From Ignavibacteriales bacterium (lineage in GTDB: Bacteria; Bacteroidota; Ignavibacteria; Ignavibacteriales; Melioribacteraceae): a DNA stretch of 64,000 nt. Below, in pieces: positions 1 to 7,375 of this stretch. The notes beneath the pieces are model-generated. The model saw nothing but the letters and a program-made list of their open reading frames with translations, was not told the DNA's origin and ran no database searches. A program made the position numbers and the translations under genes. The stretch spans positions 548,079 to 612,078 of the forward strand of contig JACKAA010000004.1 in NCBI GenBank assembly GCA_020635275.1. The letters run 5' to 3'. Each line of letters starts with the position of its first letter. Position 1 is the first letter of the stretch.

Positions 1-1334
1 TTGATATTTCAAGCGCGTCAATGGAAAGAGATCCGGCAAAATGTATTTTATGTGGAAGATGTGTAAGAACATGTAATGAAGTTCAAAAAATTGGAGCAAT
101 AGATTTTACCAATCGAGGATTTATAAGTAACGTTACTACACCTTACAATAAAGGTCTAAATGTTAGCGACTGTATACTTTGTGGCCAATGTATTTTAGTT
201 TGCCCGACTGCAGCTTTACGTGAAAAAAGTTCGCTAAAAGAAGTTACTAATGCTTTGAATGACAAAGCTAAAATTCCAATTGTTCAAATTGCGCCTGCAG
301 TCAGAGCTTCCATTGGTGAAGAATTTAATATTCCATTAGGAACAAATGTAACAGGTCAGCTTATTACCGCTTTAAAGAGATTAGGATTTAAATATGTTTT
401 TGATACAAATTTTGCGGCAGATTTAACAATTATTGAAGAAGCCAGTGAACTCATTAGCAGAGTAACAAATGATGGATCATTGCCAATGTTTACAAGCTGC
501 TGCCCAGGCTGGGTAAAATATATTGAACAAAACAGACCTCAATTATTAAATCATGTTTCAAGTTGTAAATCACCACATGAAATGGAAGGAGCCGTTTTAA
601 AAACTTATTATGCTAAAAAAACTGGGATTAATCCTGATGATATGTTTGTGGTTTCAATTATGCCGTGCACTGTTAAAAAGTTTGAATCAAACAGATCTGA
701 ATTATCAGAGGAAAATTTACAGGATGTGGATGCAGTTTTAACAACAAGAGAATTAGTGAGATTATTCCAAATTGCCGGAATTGAATTTGAAGATTTACCT
801 GAAAGTCATTTTGATAATCCTCTTGGTGAATCAACCGGTGCCGCAGCAATTTTTGGAACTTCAGGCGGTGTGATGGAAGCTGCTTTAAGGACAGCATATT
901 TTAAACTGACTGGAAATGAATTAACAAATATGGAATTGAAAGATATAAGAGGATTTGAAGGTATTAAGGAAAGCGCAATTGATATTGATGATAAAACTAT
1001 AAATGTTGCCGTAGTAAATGGAATTGGAAATGTTGGACCAATTTTGGACCAGATTGAAAAAGGAGAATCAAAATATCATTTTATTGAAGTTATGGCTTGT
1101 CCTGGAGGTTGTATAAATGGCGGCGGTCAGCCAATTCATCAGAAACCGGAAAAAATAAAGAAGAGAATTAAAGTACTTTATGAAATTGATGAAAAGATGA
1201 AAAATAGAAGATCTCATGAAAATGAATCAGTGCAAAAAATTTATGATGAATATTTTGAACATCCTAATAGTAATAAAGCACATGAGATTTTACACACGAC
1301 TTATATAAATCGTAAAGACATTCTTAAAAATTAG
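1..1334 (+). CDS. hydA: [FeFe] hydrogenase catalytic subunit HydA, 5'-truncated by window edge
   Basis: Catalytic subunit of an [FeFe] hydrogenase (H2 oxidation or proton reduction at the H-cluster). The frame is open from base 3, and the six codons before the ATG at 21 (DISSAS) match the corresponding part of the second HydA in this window. The ATG is therefore internal and the N-terminal 2Fe-2S and His/Cys3 domains lie upstream of the window. Counting from that Met, two 4Fe-4S ferredoxin motifs are at C8/C11/C14/C18 and C51/C54/C57/C61. The H-cluster motifs are complete: TSCCPGW (C160, C161), MPCTVKKFE (C216) and MACPGGCINGGGQP (C360, C364). A C-terminal small-subunit-like segment follows (SHEN...HEILHTTY). 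Stop at 1332-1334, nine bases before the next gene, so same operon. Confident family call; which partner subunits it uses cannot be seen. Confidence 0.93.
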   Translation, partial: DISSASMERDPAKCILCGRCVRTCNEVQKIGAIDFTNRGFISNVTTPYNKGLNVSDCILCGQCILVCPTAALREKSSLKEVTNALNDKAKIPIVQIAPAVRASIGEEFNIPLGTNVTGQLITALKRLGFKYVFDTNFAADLTIIEEASELISRVTNDGSLPMFTSCCPGWVKYIEQNRPQLLNHVSSCKSPHEMEGAVLKTYYAKKTGINPDDMFVVSIMPCTVKKFESNRSELSEENLQDVDAVLTTRELVRLFQIAGIEFEDLPESHFDNPLGESTGAAAIFGTSGGVMEAALRTAYFKLTGNELTNMELKDIRGFEGIKESAIDIDDKTINVAVVNGIGNVGPILDQIEKGESKYHFIEVMACPGGCINGGGQPIHQKPEKIKKRIKVLYEIDEKMKNRRSHENESVQKIYDEYFEHPNSNKAHEILHTTYINRKDILKN

Positions 1335-1343
1335 TAATTAAAA

Positions 1344-3332
1344 ATGCAAACTGGAATAGTAAGCACAATTGGTCAAAAATGCAGAAGATGTTATTCTTGT
1401 GTTAGAGAATGTCCTGCAAAGGCTATTAAAGTTTTTGAAGGACAGGCTTTAGTACTTGAAAACAGATGTATCAGTTGTGGCCACTGTGTAAAAGTTTGCG
1501 CTCTTGAAGCAAAGAAAATTAAGAGTGATATAAATTTAGTACTTGATGAATTACTTCCACTTCATAAAACTATAGCCATTGTTGCACCGGCTTTTGTAGC
1601 AGCTTACCCTGAAAATTATCAAAAAATTCCAACTGCATTAAAAAGCCTTGGATTTGATAAAGTAATTGAAACAGCATTTGGTGCCGACTTAATAAGTAAG
1701 CAGTATGCTAAATATTTTGAAAACAAGAATGATAAAATTGTCATAAGTACACCATGTCCGGCAATTGTAAATTATATTGAAAAATATTTTGTTGATTTAG
1801 TTGATAACCTTGCAGGAATAGTTTCTCCAATGATTGCAACCGGTAAATACTTAAAATCAAAATATGGAAATGAAACGAAAGTTGTATTTATTGGTCCTTG
1901 CGTTGCTAAAAAAAGTGAGTATGTTGATGATAAAGTTGAAAATGCTATTGACGCAGTTTTAACATTTACAGAATTGAAGCAAATATTTAAATCTCACCAA
2001 ATTGATTTAGAAAAACTCAGAGATTCATATTTTGATCCGCCATATGCAAATTTAGGTAAATCTTATCCTTTGCCTGGTGGTTTACTAAAATCTGCAAATT
2101 TCAATAATGATATTTTAGAGAAAGAAATAATTGTTGCTGAAGGAAAAGAAAAAGTTGTAGAACTTATAAATGATATTGCTGAAGGAAAAATTAAATCCAA
2201 ATTTGTTGATATTCTTTTTTGCGAAGGTTGTATTAGTGGTCCGGCGATTGAAAGTGATTTAAATTATTATTCAAAAAGAGAAAAAATTCTTGATTATATA
2301 GATGAGAATATAACCCACGTTGACAAAAGTATTTGGAAAAGCGAAATTTATAACAGCAGAAATTTAGATTTATCCAGATCTTTCACTCGTCGTTCTCAAA
2401 GAATTCCAATGCCTTCGGAAGAAAGAATTCAAGAAATTCTTGCTAGAACAAATAAATTTACAAAACAAGATGAACTTAACTGCGGCTCGTGCGGTTATAA
2501 CACTTGCAGAGAATATGCTGTTTTAATTGCAAAAGGAATAGCTGAAGAAGAAATGTGTTTGCCATTTTTAATTGAAGAAATGGAAAAAGCATATTCAGAA
2601 TTAAAAGAAACACAAGAACAGCTGCATAATGCTGAAAAATTAGCTTCAATTGGTCAATTAGCAGCTGGAGTTGCTCATGAAATGAATAATCCATTAGCAA
2701 CAATATTGCTCTATTCGTCAATGTTAAAAGAGGATTTTGAAAATTTGAAGAATCAAAATCCTGGTTTAGAAGATTTAAAGATGATTATTGATGAAACTAA
2801 CAGGTGTAAAGGAATTGTCTCAAATCTTCTTGATTTTGCCAGACAAGGGAAATTAAAAGTTAAGAGAGAAAATATCGTTAACATTGTAAAAGATGTTGTT
2901 AAAATAACTAAACTAAATCCAAATTATAATTCTATTAAGTTTTCTATTGATTCAAAACTGACAAATGAAATGTTTGATTTTGATTCCGATCAGCTTAAGC
3001 AAGTAATAATTAATTTAATTAATAATGCATGCGAAGCATTAGAAGAATCAGAAATTAAAGAAGTTAAAGTTTTACTTGAAATTAAAAATCATAATTTAAA
3101 TTTAGAAGTTGCTGATACTGGATCTGGAATTGATAATGAAAATCTAAATAAACTTTTTACACCTTTCTTCACCACAAAAAAAATAGGAAAAGGTACAGGC
3201 TTAGGATTAGCAATTAGTTATGGAATTGTAAAAATGCATCGCGGTTCAATCAAAGTAAAAAGCGAAAAAAATAAGGGTTCTGTTTTTACAGTTCAGTTAC
3301 CAATAAATGAAAATGTTACACTTATGAATTAA
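1344..3332 (+). CDS. Putative H2-sensing histidine kinase with H-cluster-like hydrogenase domain
   Basis: A 662-residue fusion. Seen in order: two 4Fe-4S ferredoxin motifs (C13/C16/C19/C23 and C42/C45/C48/C52); an [FeFe]-hydrogenase large-subunit-like domain about 75-300 with four H-cluster-type cysteines (TPCP C138, GPC C186, FCEGC C293 and C296); a second Fe-S domain with spacing C380/C383/C388/C405; a short helical linker; HisKA with phospho-acceptor H445 (AHEMNNP); and a HATPase domain with DTGSGID and GKGTGLGLA. The cysteine that donates protons in catalytic enzymes is a proline here (P137). Sensory group C/D (HydS-type) hydrogenases are known to be low-activity sensors, so I infer that H2 or redox state controls autophosphorylation. 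No transmembrane segment is seen, so cytoplasmic. It lies between HydA and receiver genes, its likely phosphotransfer partners. Confidence 0.85.
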   Translation: MQTGIVSTIGQKCRRCYSCVRECPAKAIKVFEGQALVLENRCISCGHCVKVCALEAKKIKSDINLVLDELLPLHKTIAIVAPAFVAAYPENYQKIPTALKSLGFDKVIETAFGADLISKQYAKYFENKNDKIVISTPCPAIVNYIEKYFVDLVDNLAGIVSPMIATGKYLKSKYGNETKVVFIGPCVAKKSEYVDDKVENAIDAVLTFTELKQIFKSHQIDLEKLRDSYFDPPYANLGKSYPLPGGLLKSANFNNDILEKEIIVAEGKEKVVELINDIAEGKIKSKFVDILFCEGCISGPAIESDLNYYSKREKILDYIDENITHVDKSIWKSEIYNSRNLDLSRSFTRRSQRIPMPSEERIQEILARTNKFTKQDELNCGSCGYNTCREYAVLIAKGIAEEEMCLPFLIEEMEKAYSELKETQEQLHNAEKLASIGQLAAGVAHEMNNPLATILLYSSMLKEDFENLKNQNPGLEDLKMIIDETNRCKGIVSNLLDFARQGKLKVKRENIVNIVKDVVKITKLNPNYNSIKFSIDSKLTNEMFDFDSDQLKQVIINLINNACEALEESEIKEVKVLLEIKNHNLNLEVADTGSGIDNENLNKLFTPFFTTKKIGKGTGLGLAISYGIVKMHRGSIKVKSEKNKGSVFTVQLPINENVTLMN

Positions 3333-3346
3333 ATGGAGTTGCACTA

Positions 3347-3751
3347 ATGCAATTAAATAATAAAGTGAAAAAAATATTACTTGTTGATGATGATATAGAC
3401 TTGTTGGAACAAAATAAATTATTACTGGAATCAAAAGGTATTGAAGTATTTACGGCCGAATCAGCTGAAGAAGGTTTAGAAAAATTTAAAGAAGTAAAGC
3501 CTGATGCAGCAATTATCGATTTAATTATGGAGCAACACGATAGCGGCTTTGTTCTATGCCACAAATTAAAAAAGACTGATATTGGCAAACAAATACCAAT
3601 TTATATTTTAACATCAGCTACGTATGAAACTGGATTTAAATTTAGTGCTACAACTATGGAAGAACAAAAATGGATTAAATGTGACGGCATAATTAATAAG
3701 CCGGTTATTCTTGATGAACTGCTTTCAAAGTTAAATAAGTTTTACGAATAG
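3347..3751 (+). CDS. Stand-alone response regulator receiver protein
   Basis: A 134-residue receiver (REC) domain with no output domain. The acidic pocket is VDDD (12-16), the likely phospho-acceptor is D58 in IIDLIM, and the conserved Thr/Ser region is ILTSAT. The start ATG is preceded by GGAG eight bases upstream. It follows the H-cluster kinase by 14 bases and is its most obvious phosphotransfer partner, although this pairing is inferred from position only. Without a DNA-binding or enzymatic domain, it probably acts as a phosphorelay intermediate or by protein-protein contact. A 21-residue insertion-like stretch (about 84-105) before the final helix makes it slightly longer than a minimal receiver. 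Confidence 0.88.
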   Translation: MQLNNKVKKILLVDDDIDLLEQNKLLLESKGIEVFTAESAEEGLEKFKEVKPDAAIIDLIMEQHDSGFVLCHKLKKTDIGKQIPIYILTSATYETGFKFSATTMEEQKWIKCDGIINKPVILDELLSKLNKFYE

Positions 3752-3770
3752 GAATTTTCTTATTTCGAAT

Positions 3771-3802
3771 AAATTGAGAGTGAGAGTTAATTCTCTCTAA
3801 TT
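3771..3802 (+). promoter_or_regulatory. Short inverted repeat just before the kinase start
   Basis: GAGAG (3782-3786) and CTCTC (3793-3797) flank a TTAATT loop. An alternative longer pairing uses AAATTGAGAG at 3771-3780 with CTCTC plus AATTT downstream. The element ends three bases before the ATG at 3805, so it could attenuate or gate translation of the next gene. Folding has not been computed; this is a visual observation. Confidence 0.3.
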
Positions 3803-3804
3803 TT

Positions 3805-5277
3805 ATGGATAACAATTATCCAAAAATATTATTAGTTGAAGATGAAAAAGGCTTAAGAATTGGCACAGAAAGGCTTTTAACCAGAAAAGGACATTCTGTT
3901 AAGTCAGCCGAAAATGGAACCGATGGTATTAAATTAGGATTGGCAGAAGATTTTGATATTGCTCTTATTGATTATAAAATGCCCGATGTTGACGGCTTAC
4001 AAGTTCTAAAAGAAATTAAATCTAAAAAACCTTCAACAGTATGTTTTATAGTAACTGCATATGCAAGTTATGAAACTGCAATTGAAGCCACACGTCTTGG
4101 TGCTTTTAATTATATATTAAAACCTTTCACACCAGAAGAATTATTACATCAAATTGAAAAAGGATTTAAACAAAGAAAACTGCTTTTAGAAGCTGAGCAA
4201 TTAAGAATTGAACGTGAAAAAAATCTTCTTGAAATAGCACATGAAAAAAGCAGATTAAATACAATTATTGAATCAATCAGCAGCGGTGTTCTTTTAATAA
4301 ATCGTGAAGGAAAAGTTGTTTATTTTAATAAAGCATGCCTAAATAAACTTCACTTAGAAAAATTAGAAATTGAAGACTACATTTTAGATAAACTTCCAAT
4401 TCAAATCACGGAATTAGTAAATAAAATATTTAACAATCATACTGTTCATAAATCTTACACAACCGAAGTTGAAATTATTCCTAATGGCGAGCTTATAATT
4501 GATGCAACTTGTTCTCCCGTGCCTCATCCCGATGGAACATTTGCCGGTGTGGTTGTGGTTCTTAAAAACATTACCGGACTAAAAAAAATTGAGCAATTAA
4601 AATCTCAATTTGTTTCAATGGTTGCTCATGAAATGAAAACTCCATTAGCCGCTGTTCTTGGTTATTTGGATATTTTAGTTGATCCAAATATGAATGTCAC
4701 TCAAGAAAAAAGGACTGAATATTTAAATAGATCTGCGTTAAGATTAAAAAGCTCGTTAGATTTAGTTAATGATCTATTGGATATTTCAAGAATGGAAATG
4801 TCAACTAAAAAAAGAGAAATTGAAAACATAAGAATAAATGAGATAATTAATAATTCGTTAGATGTATTAGAATTAGAAATTAATAAAAAATCCTTGACGA
4901 TCGAAAAAAAATATGTTGAAAATTTACCTGAGTTAAAAATTGATAGAGATGAAGTAACAAAAATTATAAATAATTTGATAAGCAATGCAGTTAAGTATAA
5001 TAATGTAAATGGTAAAATTACAATTTCGCTAAATATTGAAAATAACTTTATAATACTAATTGTTGAAGATACAGGAATTGGAATAAATGCAGATGATCAA
5101 GCAAAATTATTCCAGCAATTTTTTAGAGCAAAAAATAAACAGACTAGAGCAATAAGCGGTACAGGTCTAGGTTTATCAATTGCTAAAAAATTAATTGAAG
5201 CAAATCATGGGAAAATATCTGTTGAAAGTGTATACAAACAAGGAACAAAGTTTATAGTACATTTTCCATTTAAATAA
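3805..5277 (+). CDS. Receiver-PAS-histidine kinase
   Basis: A 490-residue soluble kinase. Residues 5-120 form a receiver (VEDE pocket, phospho-acceptor D56 in LIDYKMP, conserved Lys in LKPF at 106). A charged coiled-coil lies at about 120-150. A PAS-like domain spans about 150-260 (SGVLLINREGKVVYFN). HisKA carries H275 in AHEMKTP. The HATPase domain follows, with NLISNAVKYN, DTGIGI and GTGLGLSIA. Having the receiver at the N-terminus suggests it accepts phosphate from another kinase (perhaps the H-cluster kinase) and passes a signal to its own kinase core. No membrane helices. It lies inside the hydrogenase operon between two single-domain receivers. Confidence 0.9.
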   Translation: MDNNYPKILLVEDEKGLRIGTERLLTRKGHSVKSAENGTDGIKLGLAEDFDIALIDYKMPDVDGLQVLKEIKSKKPSTVCFIVTAYASYETAIEATRLGAFNYILKPFTPEELLHQIEKGFKQRKLLLEAEQLRIEREKNLLEIAHEKSRLNTIIESISSGVLLINREGKVVYFNKACLNKLHLEKLEIEDYILDKLPIQITELVNKIFNNHTVHKSYTTEVEIIPNGELIIDATCSPVPHPDGTFAGVVVVLKNITGLKKIEQLKSQFVSMVAHEMKTPLAAVLGYLDILVDPNMNVTQEKRTEYLNRSALRLKSSLDLVNDLLDISRMEMSTKKREIENIRINEIINNSLDVLELEINKKSLTIEKKYVENLPELKIDRDEVTKIINNLISNAVKYNNVNGKITISLNIENNFIILIVEDTGIGINADDQAKLFQQFFRAKNKQTRAISGTGLGLSIAKKLIEANHGKISVESVYKQGTKFIVHFPFK

Positions 5278-5298
5278 ATAACAAACGTAGGAGAACAT

Positions 5299-5664
5299 AT
5301 GGCACTTATCGCCGTAATTGATGATGATCCCGATATTCTTGAAGCTAGTACTTTAATTCTGGAAGCTAATGGATATCAGGTTATTACTGCAAATAATCCA
5401 ACTACAGGTTATGATGTTGTTAAAGAGAAAAATCCCGATTTAATTATTCTAGACGTAATGATGGATGAAGCAGATGATGGTTTCTTTTTGGCTCAAAAGT
5501 TTAAAAAAGAAATGGCAAAAATTCCAATTCTAATGTACACTTCAATATCCAAAACAATTGGAATGCAGTTTGGAGCAAATGAATTAGTTCCGGTTGATGA
5601 TTTTGTTGAAAAACCAATTTCATCTGAGGAGTTAATTCAGAAAGTTAAAAGTTTACTTAATTAA
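5299..5664 (+). CDS. Stand-alone response regulator receiver protein
   Basis: A 121-residue REC domain with acidic pocket DDD (8-10), phospho-acceptor D52 in ILDVMMD, Thr/Ser at YTSIS and Lys in EKPIS. No output domain is present. The start has a good ribosome binding site (AGGAG) seven bases upstream. It sits 21 bases after the receiver-PAS kinase and 17 bases before hydC, placing the regulators in the same transcription unit as the hydrogenase subunits. It is the second output-less receiver in the operon, so the DNA-binding end of any relay must be encoded elsewhere, or the target is a protein. Confidence 0.88.
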   Translation: MALIAVIDDDPDILEASTLILEANGYQVITANNPTTGYDVVKEKNPDLIILDVMMDEADDGFFLAQKFKKEMAKIPILMYTSISKTIGMQFGANELVPVDDFVEKPISSEELIQKVKSLLN

Positions 5665-5681
5665 TTACGTGGAGAAATAAA

Positions 5682-6155
5682 ATGTTTGTTGAAGAAAAAA
5701 CTTCTCTGGCTGTTGAGATTGAATCATTGGTTAAAAAGTATGGAAATGATAGATCCGCACTGCTTACAATTCTCCATGAAATTCAGAAACAGCACAGATA
5801 CATTTCAGATTATGCACAACAAGAAATTGCCCGTCATTTAAATATTCATCCGGTTGAGGTTTACAGCGTAATTTCTTTTTATGCATTTCTAAACTCAGAA
5901 CCAAAAGGAAGAAATATCGTTCGAATTTGCAGAACAGTATCATGTGAAATGAAAGGAAAAGAAGCGTTAGAAAAAGCGATTGAGCGTGAGTTAGGAATTA
6001 GAATTGGTGAAACAACAAAAGATAAAAAATTCACTGTTGAATATGCTAATTGTTTAGGTTTATGTGATGTAGCTCCGGCAATGTCAATAAATGATAGAGT
6101 TTATACTCGGTTAACTCCTGAAAAAGCAGTTCAACTTCTTAATGAAGTTAAGTAG
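5682..6155 (+). CDS. hydC: NuoE-like thioredoxin-fold [2Fe-2S] subunit of NAD-linked [FeFe] hydrogenase (HydC/HndA type)
   Basis: A 157-residue protein of the NuoE/HydC family, which holds one [2Fe-2S] cluster in a thioredoxin-like fold and works with the flavin subunit. The N-terminal helical bundle contains ILHEIQKQHRYIS and the HPVEVYSVISFYAF segment typical of the family. Four cluster cysteines are visible: C83 and C88 (CRTVSC), C124 and C128 (CLGLC). The length matches NuoE subunits. Start ATG with TGGAG upstream. It is directly followed by hydB (stop 6153-6155, next ATG 6164), the usual HydCBA order of trimeric NAD(P)-dependent, often electron-bifurcating, hydrogenases. Confidence 0.93.
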   Translation: MFVEEKTSLAVEIESLVKKYGNDRSALLTILHEIQKQHRYISDYAQQEIARHLNIHPVEVYSVISFYAFLNSEPKGRNIVRICRTVSCEMKGKEALEKAIERELGIRIGETTKDKKFTVEYANCLGLCDVAPAMSINDRVYTRLTPEKAVQLLNEVK

Positions 6156-6163
6156 AGGTGAAT

Positions 6164-7375
6164 ATGGAAATTAAAAAACTAGAAAGAAATGGTAAAATAA
6201 TTTTCTCAGAATATAAAAGAGGTGGGGGAATTATTAAAGCTCTTTCAATGAAAAGAGATGAAATATTATTTGAATTAAAAGATTCTAAATTGAAAGGTAG
6301 AGGCGGTGCTGGATTTCCAACATCTACAAAATGGATGTTAACTGCAGCTTCCATAAGTGATGAAAAGTATATTATTTGTAATGCAGATGAAGGTGAACCT
6401 GGAACATTTAAAGATCGTGTTTTATTATCAGAATATCCCGAATTAGTTTTTGACGGTATGGTGATTGGCGGATATACAATTGGTGCTAAACTAGGTATTG
6501 TATATTTAAGAGGAGAATATGAATATCTCCAGAAACCTTTAGAGGATTATTTAAATGAAATGAGAGAAGATAATTTATTGGGTAAAAACATTCTTGGTAA
6601 AGAAGGTTTTGATTTTGATATTGAAATATTTCTTGGATCAGGTGCTTATGTTTGCGGTGAAGAAACTGCCCTAATAGAATCATTAGAAGGAAACAGAGGT
6701 GAAGCTCGCAATCGTCCGCCTTATCCTGTAAATACCGGGTATAATGGTAAACCGACTTCAGTTAATAATGTTGAGACTTTAGCAACAATTCCTCATATAA
6801 TTTTAAAGGGTGCTGAATGGTTCAGAAATACTGGAACCGATAAATCATCCGGATCAAAATTATTTTCAATTTCGGGAGATTGTGATAAACCTGGAGTATA
6901 TGAACTTCCTTGGGGAACAACTATAAATGAACTTTTAGATTTAGTTGAAGCAAAAAATATAAAAGCTGTCCAAATTGGCGGTGCATCTGGTTTTTGCTAT
7001 CCCAAATCCCAATTTGATAGAAAACTTGCCTATGAAGATGCTGCAACGGGAGGTTCAATAATTATTTTTAATGAAAACAGAAATATGGTTTCGGTTCTTA
7101 AAAATTTCATGGAATTTTTTGTTGAAGAATCATGCGGTCAATGCACTCCTTGCAGAATAGGTAATACAAAATTACTTGAGGGAGTTAAGCAAATTGAAAA
7201 AGGAGTACATACTTTTTCATACATTAACAAATTAAGAGATTTAGGAAAAACAATGCAAGTTGCTTCAAAATGCGGCTTAGGTCAATCAAGTCCAAATGCA
7301 TTTATTTCAATATTAGATAACTTTAAAGATGAAGTTCTAAATTATAATAACGGAGGCGCTAATGGAAGAAATTAA
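6164..7375 (+). CDS. hydB: NuoF-like flavin subunit of NAD-linked [FeFe] hydrogenase (HydB)
   Basis: Binds FMN, NAD(H) and a 4Fe-4S cluster. I chose the ATG at 6164 (403 residues) because GAGGTG lies just upstream; a GTG at 6158 is in frame but overlaps that site. Visible motifs: GRGGAGFPTSTKW (45-57) and NADEGEPGTFKDR for the flavin site, GSGAYVCGEETALIESLEG (158-176), and 4Fe-4S ligands C324/C327/C330 (CGQCTPC) and C370. The protein is close to NuoF size. It lacks the extra N-terminal thioredoxin-like and C-terminal two-ferredoxin domains of the long HydB found in Thermotoga-type bifurcating enzymes. It overlaps hydA by 14 bases, with the hydA SD GGAGG inside this gene. Confidence 0.93.
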   Translation: MEIKKLERNGKIIFSEYKRGGGIIKALSMKRDEILFELKDSKLKGRGGAGFPTSTKWMLTAASISDEKYIICNADEGEPGTFKDRVLLSEYPELVFDGMVIGGYTIGAKLGIVYLRGEYEYLQKPLEDYLNEMREDNLLGKNILGKEGFDFDIEIFLGSGAYVCGEETALIESLEGNRGEARNRPPYPVNTGYNGKPTSVNNVETLATIPHIILKGAEWFRNTGTDKSSGSKLFSISGDCDKPGVYELPWGTTINELLDLVEAKNIKAVQIGGASGFCYPKSQFDRKLAYEDAATGGSIIIFNENRNMVSVLKNFMEFFVEESCGQCTPCRIGNTKLLEGVKQIEKGVHTFSYINKLRDLGKTMQVASKCGLGQSSPNAFISILDNFKDEVLNYNNGGANGRN

